Assembly (NCBI RefSeq): GCF_020520425.1
Contig: NC_079487.1
Coordinates: 1,240,001 to 1,304,000, forward strand
Direction of reading: 5' to 3'
DNA from: Spinacia oleracea
Lineage: Eukaryota; Streptophyta; Magnoliopsida; Caryophyllales; Amaranthaceae
Length of the DNA stretch: 64,000 nucleotides
The translations under genes and the position numbers were made by a program. A model generated the notes under the pieces. The model ran no database searches and had not been told where the DNA came from. It was given only the letters and a program-made list of their open reading frames with translations. Numbering within the stretch: the stretch's first letter is position 1; every line of letters begins with the position of its first letter. Shown in pieces: positions 32,736 to 46,400 of this stretch.

Positions 32736-35700
32736 ATGGCAAACAACAATTCATTCAACATTCGATCAATTCTCGAAAAGGAGAAGTTGAACGGGAAAAA
32801 CTTCCTTGACTGGCAAAGGAACTTGCAAATAGTTCTTATGCAGGAAGAAAAGGAGTATGTCCTAGATGAGGCGATGCCCGAAGCCGCAGGCGACGGGGTC
32901 ACTCAGGCAGCCCTCAATCGTTGGATTGATGCCAACAAGGATGTGAAATGTCTAATGCTCGCCACCATGAGTGCGGATCTGCAGAAAACGTTCATCAACT
33001 CAGATGCTTTCACAATCATCAGTGAGTTGAAGAACATGTTCCAAGATCTGGCTCGAGTCGAAAGATTCGAGACTCATAGGCAAATTCTTGAGACCAAGCT
33101 TAAGAAAGGCGAGCCCGTAAGTCCACATGTTCTCAAAATGATTGGACTCATTGAGAATATGAGTCGGCTGGATCAGCAATTTTCTCATGAAATGGCTATA
33201 GACACCATCCTCCATTCTCTTCATAGCGGGTATGATCAGTTCAAACTGAACTACAGTATGAATAGTCTGGACAAAACGCTCACTGAGCTTCACGGTATGC
33301 TGAAGACCACTGAAAAGACGCTCAAAAGTGATAAGCAGGATGTGCTTATGGTGCGTGGGGGCAAGTTCAAGAAATTTGGAAAGAAGAGGAATGCTAAGAA
33401 AGGTGGCGAAAAGGCCAGCCCAACTAAGCAAACTGGCGCCAAATCTGTAAAGAGGAAGGTCAGTCAACCCACTTCTGAATCCGAATGCTTCTACTGCAAG
33501 AAGAAGGGGCATTGGAAGAGAGATTGCTTGAAGCTAAAGGAAGATCAGAAGAACGGAACAGTCGTTCCATCTTCAGGTATTTTCGTTATAGACTGTATAC
33601 TTGCTAATTCAACTTCTTGGGTATTAGATACAGGTTGTGGCTCACACTTATGTTCCAATCCACAGGGACTAAGAAGAAGTAGAAAGTTAAGCAAGGGTGA
33701 AGTCGACCTACGAGTGGGAAATGGAGCACGGATTGCTGCATTAGCTGTAGGAACTTACTTTTTGTCGTTGCCCTCCGGGCTAGTTTTGGAACTGGAAGAA
33801 TGTTTCCATGTTCCAAGTCTTACTAAAAACATCATTTCAGTTTCTTGCTTAGATGCTAAGGGATTTTCCTTTTTAATAAAAGACAATAGTTGTTCGTTTT
33901 ATTTTAAAGAGATGTTTTATGGATCTGCTAGATTAGTCAATGGACTTTATTTATTAGATCACGACAAACAAGTATATAACATAAATACCAAAAAGGCCAA
34001 AAGAATGATTCAGATCTCACCTATCTGTGGCATTGTCGATTAGGCCATATAAACTTGAAACGCTTAGAAAGACTTCAAAATGAAGGAATTCTAGAACCAT
34101 TTGACTTAGAGGATTATGGTAAATGCGAATCATGTTTACTTGGCAAAATGACAAAGCAACCTTTCTCTAAAGTTGGAGAAAGAGCAAATGAACTATTAGG
34201 TTTAATCCATACAGATGTATGTGGACCAATGAGTACAAATGCTAGAGGTGGTTTCAGCTACTTTATCACTTTCACTGATGACTTCAGTAGGTATGGTTAT
34301 GTCTACCTAATGAAGCATAAGTCTGAATCCTTTGACAAATTCAAGGAATTTCAGAGTGAAGTAGAGAATCAATTAGGCAAGAAGATAAAGGCACTGCGGT
34401 CTGATAGAGGCGGTGAATATCTGAGCTATGAATTTGATGACCATCTGAAAGAATGTGGAATTCTATCAGAATTGACTCCTCCTGGAACACCACAATGGAA
34501 CGGTGTGTCGGAACGGAGGAACAGAACCTTGCTAGACATGGTCAGGTCAATGATGGGTCAGGCCGAACTTCCATTAGAATTTTGGGGACATGCACTAAAT
34601 ACAGCTGCACTCACTATAAATAGAGCTCCGTCTAAAGCTGTAAAAAAGACTCCATACGAATTATGGTTTGGAAAGCCTCCAAATGTGTCTTTTCTTAAGA
34701 TTTGGGGATGTGAAGTATACGTTAAACGATTAATTTCAGACAAACTTCATCCAAAATCTGACAAATGTATCCTTGTGGGCTATCCAAAAGAAACAAAGGG
34801 GTATTACTTCTACAATACATCTGAGAACAACGTATTTGTTGCTCGAGATGGTGTCTTTTTGGAGAAAGATCACATTTCCAAAATGACAAGTGGGAGAAAA
34901 GTAGACCTCAAAGAAATTCGAGTCGAACAACAAACTCTAGAGAATGCTCAAGATGACATTCAGGATGAAACTCAGAGATCTTTAGAAGAATCTGGTGAGA
35001 ATCATGGTCAATCTAGAAATGTTACCCCGCGTGGATCGCAAAGATATAGATCTCAACCGGAAAGGTACTTAGGTATTTTGACGAACGAGAGCTATGACGT
35101 TCTATTACTTGAAAGTGATGAACCTGCGACTTACAAACAAGCTATGACGAGCCCTAGCTCCAAGCAGTGGCAAGAAGCCATGCAATCTGAATTAGACTCC
35201 ATGTCTGAAAACCAAGTATGGGATTTGGTCGATTTGCCAGATGGCTACCAAGCCATTGGAAGCAAATGGGTTTTCAAACTGAAAAAGGACAAGGATGGGA
35301 AACTTGAAGTTTTCAAAGCTAGATTGGTTGCAAAAGGTTACAGGCAAGTCCACGGTGTGGATTATGATGAAACCTTTTCACCAGTTGCAATGCTAAAGTC
35401 TATTCGGATAATGTTAACAATCGCTGCATATTACGATTACGAAATATGGCAGATGGATGTCAAAACTGCTTTCTTAAACGGCGTTTTAACAAAAACTGTG
35501 TTTATGACACAGCCTGAAGGTTTTGAAGATCCAAAGAATGCTAAAAAGGTATGCAAGCTAAAGAAGTCAATCTACGGATTGAAGCAGGCATCCAGGAGCT
35601 GGAATATACGTTTTGATGAAGCAGTCAATGACTTTGGTTTCATCAAGAACGCAGACGAATCTTGTGTATACAAGAAGGTTAGTGGGAGCAAAATTGCTTT

Positions 35701-36700
35701 CCTAGTATTATATGTCGACGACATATTACTTATCGGAAATGACATTCCTATGTTGAACTCTGTCAAGATTTGGCTTGGGAAATGTTTTTCGATGAAAGAT
35801 CTAGGAGAAGCACAATACATATTGGGCATCAAGATTTACAGAGATAGATCTAAAAAGATGATTGGACTTAGTCAAAGCACTTATATCAATAAGGTGCTTG
35901 ATAGGTTCAAGATGGCGGACTCCAAGCGAGGCTACCTACCCATGTCTCATGGAATGACTCTAAGCAAGACTCAGTGCCCAAAAACACTTGATGAGAGTAC
36001 ACGAATGAATGGGATTCCATATGCATCATTTATTGGTTCAATAATGTATGCTATGATATGTACACGCCCGGATGTTGCGTATGCACTCAGTGCTACGAGC
36101 AGATACCAGTCAGACCCAGGAGAGGCGCATTGGAATGCTGCCAAGAACATTCTGAAGTACCTGAAAAGGCACAAAGATGACTTCCTGGTCTATGGTGGAG
36201 ATGATGAATTAATTGTTAAAGGCTATACGGACGCAAGTTTCCAAACCGACAAAGATGATTTCAGATCATAGTCTGGGTTTGTCTTCTGCCTCAACGGAGG
36301 AGCAGTAAGCTGGAAAAGTGCTAAGCAAAGCACCATTGCGGATTCTACAACTGAAGCGGAGTACATTGCTGCACATGAAGCAGCAAAGGAAGCTATATGG
36401 CTAAGGAAGTTCATAGGTTAACTTGGTGTAGTCCCCTCCATTAAAGGACCAATAGCCCTGTATTGTGATAATAACGGAGCTATTGCACAGGCAAAGGAGC
36501 CTAGACACCACCAGAGAGTCAAGCATGTACTTCGTATATTTCACCTTCTACGAGAGTTCGTTGAAAGAAAAGAAGTCGAGATAAGAAAAGTTGGTACTGA
36601 TGACAACATATCAGATCCATTAACTAAACCTCTGCCGCAGGCGAAGCACAACTCGCACACTGCAGCTATGGGAATCAAGCATATTGGAGAATGGCTTTGA
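32736..36700 (+). pseudogene. Broken copia gag-pol of element C
   Basis: It is nearly identical to gag-pol of A, with the same zinc knuckle, DTG protease, integrase, YVDD and RNase H motifs. Three breaks are visible. A one-base loss in an A-run at about 34000-34005, just before the GAG-pre-integrase motif, shifts the frame. A TAG stop at 36269-36271 cuts RNase H where A has CAG. A TAA stop at 36419-36421 lies further on. Several other single-residue changes are seen. The element cannot make a full polyprotein but keeps the cis signals needed for help in trans. Confidence 0.93.
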
Positions 36701-37565
36701 TGTCTCTGATTAATGTTTTAAAGTTTTAGAGTTTAAATCTTTGTAAAACATTATTGGTTAATCATTCACAATAAATGAAAAGAATTCATTTTTCCATTTA
36801 ATTTGTGGTTTATTAAATGATGAGTCCCTTCAATTTGACGATATATTCAAGATAGACTGTCAGGACCAGTCCTGTGACTAAGAAATGTCTATCAAGTGAA
36901 CTTGAATGCCAAAGGTTGAAAATGGTCCCTAGTCGGAGTTTTCTATAAAATTGGACGCATAGAAAACGTTAGACGATTAGAATGCAAGATGACTAGTAGT
37001 TCTGTTTCTTGAACTATGTGGACATGGCAATGTCATAATCATTTGCATAGATACTTACTTTGGGAAGACTAGTATCGGACAAGACCTATGAAACTTTACT
37101 GTAAGAGATGAAAATCTGTCATAAGTAAATTTCATTAAAATTATTAGACACTAAATCCTCAATACCTGAGTGATTTGAGATTACTTGTTTGAGAACTGGT
37201 TGCTTTGACGTTGACCAACCGTCGCACCGTAAAAGGAGGCTATAAAGGCAACGCTCAGGTAATCACCTATCAAACGAAGTCTAATCTCAAGATCACAAGA
37301 TTGGGATTGTCCTCCCATAAATCGGGATGAGATGCTTAAAAGTTGTACAAGGCCACTCGGAGAGCTAGAAACTGTGAAATGCATGGCCGTGCTCGGATGA
37401 ATCATAGGCTATGATTATCTGTCTATTTGATCAGTTGAACTCTGAAACCGAGAAACACCTCTGGACATAATAAGGATGACAACTCTTACCTTATGTTCAA
37501 GAGCAAGCATCGAGCGACAAAGGAATTAGGAAATGCACACTTGTCCCTAAGGACAAGTGGGAGAC
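36701..37565 (+). other. 3' untranslated part, hairpin and polypurine tract of element C
   Basis: Non-coding, nearly the same as 16379-17242 in A. The polypurine tract is 37549-37565, with the same CACTTGTCC / GGACAAGTG hairpin just upstream and overlapping it. Confidence 0.75.
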
Positions 37566-38932
37566 TGAAGGAAATAATGCCCTTGGTCCAAGTATGCATT
37601 CTATGTTAAGTCTAATAAATGCGGTTCAGTATTAATTAACAAGTTAATAATTCAGTGAGATCAAGTGAGCTGAATGCCTAGCTAGAGGCCGCTTCAGTTC
37701 AAGTGGAATTAATGATATTAATCCACAGCTTACTCTTGACTGAACTCGTAGGGTCACACAAATAGTACGTAAACGGATCAAGTATTTAATGGCATTAAAT
37801 ACTCCATCTATGGATATTCGGAATCGACGGATCTTGGTTTCAGTGGGAGCTGAGATCGTCACAGGCAAGAAATGAATACTCCGGAAACGATGATATTGCC
37901 GGAAACGGAAATATGGATCGTATCGGAAATATAAATATTATCCAAGTCGTAGATGTAGCCGGAAACGGAAACATGGTACGTATCGGAAAATATTATCGGA
38001 AATGGAAATATTGCCGGAATCGGAAATATTGCCGGAAACGGAAATATTGTCAGAAACGGAAATATTATCGGAATCGGAAAATAATTCCGGAAACGGAAAT
38101 ATTAAATATTTGTTCGAAACGGAAATTAATTCCGGAATCGGAAATATTAAATGTTGTTCGTATCGGAAATGAATTCCGGAATCGGGAATTTAATCGGAAG
38201 TGTATCGTACGAATTAGCATCGGACGAGGCCCGCTAGACGAAGGCCCAGCACGAAGCCAGGCCATCGCCCAGCGAGCCGCACACAACGCACGCCTCGACC
38301 AGGCCCAGCGCAAGGCCAGGCCCAGCCAAGGGCGCGCGCGCGCGCGCACGCAGCACCGCACATGGGCTGTGCGCTTGTTGTGGGCCGCAAGGCCTGCGCG
38401 GGTGCACGGCTTGTGCGATGCGTATGCCGGAAATCCTAATTCTATTGGGATTCGTGCGAAGATTAAAATCCTAATCTTATTAGAATTGCTTTGTTATTTA
38501 GAGTCCTAATAAAGTTCTAATTAACAAATCCACATCCTAGTAGGATTATAATTCCTTTTCCATACCTCTATAAATAAGGGCCTAGGGGTCATTATTTATA
38601 CATAAGTTTTCAAGTATTCAAAACTAGGATTTTTAAGCAGAAAAACAGCCATAACTCTTGCCCATTTAGCCGAAAATAATAGTACCTTAAGGGCGATTCT
38701 AGTTGGTCAATCTTAAGGCGGATCCGGACGTGCTGTTGACTATCTACGGAGGGACGACACTTGGAGTCCTAAAGACTTGTTCTTGTTCGGTTCGGGCGCA
38801 GCTAGGGAAGGCACGCAACAAAGAGTATGCATCTAAATTATGCTATATGATTATGTGTAAATAATATGTATTCCTGGCTTAATGGTTTTTTCCGCATGAT
38901 TTATGAATTGTCATATGTATCATAACCTAACA
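37566..38932 (+). repeat. 3' LTR of element C
   Basis: 1367 bp. It has one more 18-bp CGGAAA unit (near 38045-38065) and a longer CG run (near 38330-38350) than the 5' LTR. Confidence 0.92.
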
Positions 38933-38966
38933 AGTGTATCTCCTATTCAAATACAGATGGAGTACT

Positions 38967-39460
38967 AGGGCTGTCCAAAATCGAATAAATTTCATATCGG
39001 TAAATTTGGACCTGAATCCGATCCGAAAAAATCGGATATCCGAAATGGCGGATCAGATCATCGAATATCCAATCTGATGCAGTTTAGAATTCTTGCTTAA
39101 AAAACAAGTCGTAGCTGCCAAAAAATCAATTAAATACTTTCGATTATGCTACTGTCAGCTTGTGGAGCATGGTTGCAGATAGAGGAGAGATGTGAAAGAG
39201 GGGTTGTTGGTTGCGGGAGAGGATGGTGAATGAACCGGCACAACAATAGTTTAGGGTTTTCTTTTGATTTTTGAAAGTAACTTTTTTAAATATCGGATAT
39301 TTCGGATTTCTAAAAATTGTAAAGTAGCGATGCGAAAATTCCGAATATCCGATCCGAAATATCTGAAAGTGGAAAACTCGGACCGACTATCCAAATTTCC
39401 GGATTGGATCGACCGCATCACAGATCGGATCAGTCGAATGGAATACTTTTGGGCAACCCT
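38967..39460. mobile_element. Short inverted-repeat element, hAT-like MITE
   Basis: The left end AGGGCTGTCCAAAATCG and the right end TTTTGGGCAACCCT are imperfect inverted repeats. The interior holds many GGATAT / CCGAAAT motifs on both strands, giving internal folding. I found no clear 8-bp duplication, so the hAT label rests only on the end motif. Confidence 0.45.
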
Positions 39461-39461
39461 A

Positions 39462-39545
39462 TTACATACCCCATGGTTAGTTAAAGTATAATATAAATAT
39501 TTGCACTCATAAGAAAATAGTTAAGTTGTTACCTAAATAAGTACT
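39462..39545. repeat. AT-rich minisatellite, third part
   Basis: One unit (GTTAAAGTATAATATAAATA ... AATAGTTAAGTTGTTACC) matches those at 7556-7745 and 28066-28311. Confidence 0.5.
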
Positions 39546-39550
39546 ATGTG

Positions 39551-39867
39551 CTTGTTTGGTTCACTTGGATAGTAACTTTCCATTGGAAGTTCCATTTTAC
39601 GGGAAGTTAATTCTTTAGTTAACTTCCTAGAAAATAACTTGATGATGTTTGGCTGAACTTGCGCATTTATAATTCATGGGAATTGTAACTTACCAAGGGG
39701 AGGGTAGGTAAGTCCGTAAGTCACTTCCCATGTTCCTGGGAATTACAACTTCCCAAGGAAGTTCCAATTCCTCCATTACACTCATTTCATGCCAACCAAA
39801 CAACTTGATATATATGCACTTTCTAGAAACTCAAACTCCCCCTTCTAATTTACTTACAACCAAACAT
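39551..39867. mobile_element. MITE with GTTTGGTT ends
   Basis: It begins TTGTTTGGTTCAC. Complementary ends occur twice, CCAACCAAACAA at about 39792-39804 and CAACCAAACATCAC at about 39857-39870, with an internal GATGTTTGGCTG near 39644. It may be two overlapping copies. The interior (CATGGGAATTG, ACTTCCCATG) resembles the copy at 43352-43533. No coding. Confidence 0.55.
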
Positions 39868-39945
39868 CACTTATGTATAACAAAATATTTGCATTTATAA
39901 TCCGAATTGTTAAGTTCTTACTCCATATAAAGTAGTTAAAACTAG
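39868..39945. repeat. AT-rich minisatellite, last part
   Basis: The unit AAAATATTTGCATTTATAAT ... AATTGTTAAGTTCTTACTCC continues the array seen at 28066-28311 on the far side of the nested elements. Confidence 0.45.
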
Positions 39946-40473
39946 TTTGTGGTCCGAGCAATGCCCCGGTTGCATTTAGGAGTGTTCGTGGTGGTTAACC
40001 GTCCCAAAACTTGATTGGTCCGGTAACCGTAAATTTATGTTCGGCATTTTCATGAACCGTACCCGTACTGTTTAAACGATTAACCTTGATTTCGATACTG
40101 TTACCTGGTTAACCACATAAACCGCTATTTAACTTTTTATTTCTTTTTTGACTCGTATGTACCGCATTTTTAAATAGAAGATCAAGTCAAATAAAAATGA
40201 GTCCAAACAACTTTAAAAATTACACAGACTTGAGATCGAATCCGGTGTGCCATCCCAAATAACCTTTCTTTTCCATTCTGACTTGAATTCGCGCACCCCT
40301 CCAATCTTTCTTGACGAAGAATCCACCACCTAGAGGCTAGAGCAGTGGAGCACCCCTTTTATCCGTCCCCTCCCCTCCCCTCCCCTTCTCTTTTCTATCT
40401 CAAGTTCTCCAACAAAACCAGTCGGCGGCGGCACCTCTTCCAAGTTCCAACCACCTCTTCTTCTCAGCCGCTA
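39946..40473 (+). promoter_or_regulatory. Upstream region and 5' UTR of RPN2
   Basis: It holds a pyrimidine-rich leader (CCCTCCCCTCCCC near 40370) just before the start codon, common in plant housekeeping 5' UTRs. The part from 39970 to 40180 has repeated GGTTAACC / CCGTAA motifs that may be remains of a short element. I see no clear TATA box near the leader. Confidence 0.4.
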
Positions 40474-43400
40474 ATGGCGAATTTGGCTACATCAGCTGGC
40501 GGCATGCTCGCCATGCTAAGCGAGCATTCAACTTCTCTGAAGCTTCATGCTCTCTCCAATCTCAATGTCTACGCTCAATTTCTCTGGCCAGAGATATCTA
40601 CTAGTATCCCTCTTTTGTATGTTTTTCCATTTTCACTCTCTTCGATCTACATTTAAAAAAAAAATTATTATTAGGGTTTCAATTCTATTACTGCTATTCA
40701 TTCAGATCTACTTTTACTTTTCTTGCGGGAATTCCATCCAGATTCACACCTTCTTGTTGTCCCTTTTGTTGTATGTTGATGAATTGATAAACTTTTGAAA
40801 ATTTCTCTGATCTGATTGCAAAAGGGAAAAACTTCCGTCATTTTATTATTTTCTTTGTTTTAAAATTTCAGAGAAAGTTTATATGAAGATGAAGAATTCT
40901 CCCAGAGACCACTGGCAGCATTAGTTGTTTCTAAGGTAATCTTCAATCTTAAACATACTTGATTATTAGGGTTTCGTAGTACATTCAAGAATTCGGCTCC
41001 AGCATACTTTATTATTAGGATTATAATATTAAGCTGTAGTTGCATGTCAAATTAAGTGTGAGTGCAAATTGGTTGGGACCAAAGCTCTTGAGTATTGTTT
41101 GGCTGAATGACTTAGTGTTGCGTTTTGAAACATGGAATTCATTTCAAAAATGGAATTCAATTTCCAGAATTGAAATCTTTGCGATTCAATTCCTAATTTT
41201 GTGTTTTGGGAAACATGAGAATTTCAAATCCAAAATCTCAAAATTTGATATGCTGTTTGGGAATCAAAATAATTTCAATTGAACTATTAGAATTTCGGTT
41301 CCGCTTGACATATACACTACTTATTTTCAATAGAATTTTTTAATTTATTAAAATTAACATCAAGAACAATGGTGTAGCAACAACATCCACCAAAAATACA
41401 TATAGTCTAAATTGAACAAAAATGTACCAAATCCACAACAATTATTTATGTTAATTAATGGAATTATTTGATTAATCAACAAGGGACAAGTAATTACAGA
41501 AAATCAGAATCAGATTGTAAACAACAGTTAATCAAACTTGGGATAAAAAAAAAAAAAATCAAACCCAACTCCTCGAATCCCGACAATACTATTGATGGAT
41601 TAAGTCACCGTTTTCTTTTGATTTAGCTCCATTCCTCTCTTGACTCTGTTTCCATTTAATGCTGTTTTAAATTGGGATGATAATCACAGTCTAGAGAGAG
41701 AGAGAGAGAGCAGCAGACTCTTTTATTGAAAAAAACCAGCTCTACAATTAGCTGTAATGGTGGATTGTCAAAATGAAGGTGAAGAAGGAGAGAGAGATAA
41801 GGAGGTCGTGAATTTGTTGTGGTTTTCTTTTCGGCAAGGCTCTGAGGATTTCAAATTACATGTATGAAAAGTGGATTTGAAATTCCATACAGTGGGCTTA
41901 TTTTAATTAGGAAGGCCATGGATTTGATCTAAATTCTGAAACTTACCGAACACTTGATTTACTCCAATTCTTGTATTTGATTTACCAAGCACACCATAAA
42001 TGAATTCAGAATTGCTAATGGCTTCATGTCTGTTTCAAGTGCGAAATACCATATGTTCATACAAAAATCCCCTTGTCAGTGTGTGTGTTTGTATTTATAG
42101 ACTAAAGAGAGAGAAAGATTTATGTCTTCATCATTCAATGAGTTGAGACTGTTGTGTTTGGAGATGTATCTTCTGCATAGCCCTTTGTTAGTTTCCCTTT
42201 GCTGCATGATGCCGTGCTCATGTGCTATTGTTTCTCTCTTTGCAGGTTTTCTATTTCTTGGGTGAACTTAATGATTCTTTAGCATATGCACTTGGAGCTG
42301 GGTCATTATTTGATGTTTCAGAGGATTCTGATTATGTTAGGACACTTCTCGGTATGTATGCTTATCTTTTCTTATACTTCGTATGTAGTAATAATTCTTG
42401 GTGACTAGTGGGATATCTTGAGTAAATCATAAACTGTTGTTGGAGATAGCTGGAACAGACTAGTCCATGACTAATTTTTATTGTTATTCTCTCTCTCAGA
42501 CAAAGCCATTGATGAGTATGCTAGTCTTAGGAACAAATCAGCTGAGTCAAAGGAAGAAGCTGTCAACATTGATCCCAGACTAGAGGCAATTGTGGAGAGA
42601 ATGTTGGAGAAGTATGATTTTTCCTTCTTGTCCATATTATGCTCTATTTCTTAAACGTATGTTCCTTGTTAAATTACTGTTAATTTTGGGCTAGGTGCAT
42701 TTTGGATGGAAGATATCAACAAGCTATGGGGATGGCAATTGAGTGCCGAAGATTAGATAAACTCGAGGAGGCAATCATGAGGAGTGATAATGCTCCCGGA
42801 AGTTTGGCATATTGTATCAATGTCTCCCACTCCTATGTTAATCGTAGAGAGTATCGGCAGGAGGTGAGCATTTTCTCATGCTTGTCATACAAAGCTGGGA
42901 CTTCATCATATTTGATTGTGCAGCTTTATGAACCTGCTATTGTTTTTCATCACAAGCTCTGCATGGCCTGATGTACAGGCTTGTAACCATAGGGTCAATT
43001 TTCTTTCTTGCTCCATTGTATGTGGTACTTTGCCTGCAATTCAAGCTGATAAGGAGACTAGTACTAATCAAACCAAATCATAGTGTTCAAGTGTTGTTGT
43101 ACAGTGTTATTCATTTACATGGGTTTTAAATAATTAGATTTCTTTCCATGGTTCATAATCGTAAAATTGGGAAAGAGCTTAGATAAATGGCGTGTAGTTG
43201 AAGTGTTTTCTCTCTCTTTAAACTCAAATACTCAAATGCTTTTTAGTAATACAGTTTAGTACTTTTAGTAATAGTATGTCATAGTTTAATACGCAATACT
43301 TTTTAGTCATAATATGCCTTTGAAACTTTATTTCCTAGGAAATGCCAATATTCGTTTGGTTGCATGTAGGAATTTCTACTTCCCATGGGAAGTTCCATTT

Positions 43401-46400
43401 GGCTGGGGGAGGTAAATGGATTCCTCCGTTTTTCGGAAATAGAACTTCCTATGTTGTCAATCAAACAAGAGCATATATACTCATTTTCTAGGAAAATCAA
43501 CTTCCCATGTTTTTTTATTTGTCAACCAAACGAGCAGTTACATTGTTCGGATTTGGCTTTCCTTTGATATGAGATGGGGTTGTAGTTCATCAAGTAGAAT
43601 CTGAACTTCTGTAGCTTGGTATATTCTGTTATTGAACGGTATCTTATTTCCGAGGTGTCTGTTGTTGCATGTGTCTCTTATACGAAGAAGTTAGTCTCAT
43701 ATGGATTTGCGTGCAAATTTATCTGTTAATGTGATGGCTATACCTTTGCGGCTTTGGCTGAGACACCATCTTGCTTCTTTTAGGATCTTCATTGTTTAGC
43801 TTGCACTTAGAAATCATGCTTTCAGCAATACTAAATACCCATCTTTTATAGTTTTTATGTTGTTTAAATTCTATGGTTGGTTCCTGGTATAGCTTGTACT
43901 TCTATGCAGTTTCCACTTCTAGACATTATAGAAGAGATTTTCTTGTACTATTAGAAAAGAAAAAAACTTGTTTGCTGATATTGATGTCAAGAAATACCCG
44001 ACATTGAAAAAAGGAGGGAAAGGAAGAATGGGCCACTGTTTTATTCCTTTTATTAACCTATATTGCCTTTTCAGGTGCTTCGTCTGCTTGTCAGAGTGTA
44101 TCAGAAGTTGCCATCCCCTGATTATTTGAGCATTTGTCAGTGTTTAATGTTTTTGGATCAACCCGAAGCTGTTGCAAGCATTCTGGAAAAGCTTCTCCGT
44201 GCAGAGAAATTGGAAGATACCTTGCTTTCATTTCAAATAGCTTTTGATCTCGTAGAAAACGAGCACCAGGCTTTTCTGTTAAATGTGAGGGATCGCCTTT
44301 CAAAGCCCAAATCTTCTTCACAGCTGCCCATATCCACGGAACCAGAATCTTCTCAGACTGAAAATACAACAGCTTCCGAAGATGTGCAAATGTCTGATGA
44401 GACCCGTGTCTCAGATGCAGTTGTGGGTGAAATGGATCCTACTGAAGCTAGATATGCTGAAAGATTGACCAAAATTAAAGGCATATTGTCTGGAGAGACT
44501 TCCATACAGCTGACTTTGCAGTTTTTATATAGTCACAACAAGTGAGGCATTGCATTTTCTTTCCCATTTGTCAAGTTTATGTATTATCCAACTAAGGTCT
44601 GCTTTAAATCTCTTTTTATTTGGATGTAGGTCAGACCTCCTTATTCTAAAGACCATAAAGCAGTCTGTTGAGATGAGGAATAGTGTTTGTCACAGTGCAA
44701 CAATATATGCAAATGCAATTATGCATGCTGGTACTACAGTGGATACCTTTTTAAGGGAGAATTTGGTAATATTTTCATCTTTTTCCCAATAGCAATTAGG
44801 ATATCAGTGATGAGGAAATATGGCTTACTAACCGCTCTTGATTTCATTTGTCAGGACTGGCTAAGCAGGGCCACCAACTGGGCCAAGTTTAGTGCAACTG
44901 CTGGATTGGGTGTTATTCACAGGGGCCATTTGCAGCAGGGCCGGTCACTAATGGCGCCTTACTTGCCACAGGGTGGTGCTGGAGGCGGTGGCAGTCCATA
45001 CTCTGAAGGCGGAGCACTGTATGCTCTTGGTTTGATCCACGCTAACCATGGGGAGGGTATCAAACAGTTCCTTCGTGATAGCCTACGCAGTACTAATGTT
45101 GAGGTGTGTGGTGTTTTGTTCAAAGAATACGTAATTTTCTTCTGGATTTCGTATATAATATTCTGATTTATTGTGTTACAATTGTGTGTCAATCTCGTCA
45201 TTGCAGGTCATACAACATGGTGCGTGTTTAGGGCTTGGATTAGCAGCTCTTGGAACTGCAGATGAAGATGTATTTGAAGACATAAAAAATGTGCTCTACA
45301 CGGACAGTGCTGTTGCGGGTGAAGCTGCCGGCATCAGTATGGGCTTGCTTATGGTTGGTACAGCTAGTGAGAAGGCCGGTGAGATGCTTGCTTATGCACA
45401 CGAAACCCAGCATGAGAAGATCATTAGGTAAAGCTAGATGTTTCTTCTGTTGTGTATTAGTTCGTTTGCTGTTTCTTTTGGCTCATATGGCTATGTGGCA
45501 TGTTCAGGGGATTGGCATTGGGTATAGCTCTTACAGTTTATGGAAGAGAGGAGGAAGCAGACACACTTATTGAGCAAATGACTAGGGACCAAGATCCTAT
45601 TCTGCGTTATGGTGGTATGTATGCGTTGGCTTTGGCTTACAGAGGAACATCAAATAATAAGGCTATCCGGCAGCTGCTACACTTTGCAGTGTCGGATGTG
45701 AGCGATGATGTTAGGCGAACTGCCGTTTTGGCTCTAGGTTTTGTCTTGTATTCTGAACCAGAACAGGTTGGTTTTCATCTTTACTCTTGATCCTTTGTTT
45801 TTATGACAAAAAAAGGTATGAAGATTGAGGACAATTAGTACTGAAAAAAGCTTGATATCATTTAAAAGAAAACCTTGGAAACATCCCTATTGGGTAGCAG
45901 CAAAGGTCAGTGAGGTAGGCTACTCTTTTACTAACACTAGCCCTCTGTGTCCCATTGCTTTAACAATACCTAAAGAATAGCCTAGAATGCTGGTTTTCGA
46001 AAAGTCCTTTCTTTACTAATCCTAACTGCATAAGTGACTCACAATTCACAAAGCAAAAAGCACCAATGATAAGAGGATAGATAGAATCTTTTGATATTTT
46101 CGTTAATCTATATTTTCGTGAATCTTTTGATATTTTCGTTAATCTATATGTAGTTATGTACTACAGTACTAGTGTAACCTTTGAAGCTTTTAAAAGAAAA
46201 ATTTACTTAAGTATCTCCCCCGCTACTGATTACTGAACTGGTGCCCCTGAATATCTCTGGGGATTGAAGTGAGAAACTATAGTATGAACGGAATGAGCCT
46301 GCAGAACACTTCGATGACTTGTATAGTTGTGTATGGTCTTCTGTTGATGTTGTTTTTCTGTTTTAACAACTTTCACACATTTGAGTTCTTTTCTTGACAG

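Larger units (their letters stand above)
28616..38932 (+). mobile_element. Ty1/copia LTR retrotransposon (element C), near-complete but broken, 10,317 bp
   Basis: LTRs are 28616-29959 (1344 bp) and 37566-38932 (1367 bp). The duplication AGTGT is exact at 28611-28615 and 38933-38937. Layout and sequence closely follow element A, including the primer site (29961-29974), leader, GC-rich block, polypurine tract and hairpin (37549-37565). The LTRs differ by about nine substitutions plus an 18-bp repeat gain, a 6-bp CG gain and a 1-base loss in the 3' copy. It is therefore older than A but still young. Confidence 0.94.
28312..38962. mobile_element. Stowaway MITE of about 330 bp, split by copia element C
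   Basis: The left piece, 28312-28615, begins CCCCCTCTGTATTTAAATAC. The right piece, 38938-38962, ends CAAATACAGATGGAG. They are inverted matches, and TA flanks both (28310-28311 and 38963-38964). Element C inserted near the right end, with AGTGT duplicated. Confidence 0.82.

Noticed and set aside
40345..40473. Longer RPN2 start at 40345, in frame
   Set aside because: The extra 43 residues are Pro/Ser-rich and unlike the family. The Met at 40474 gives the conserved N-terminus.
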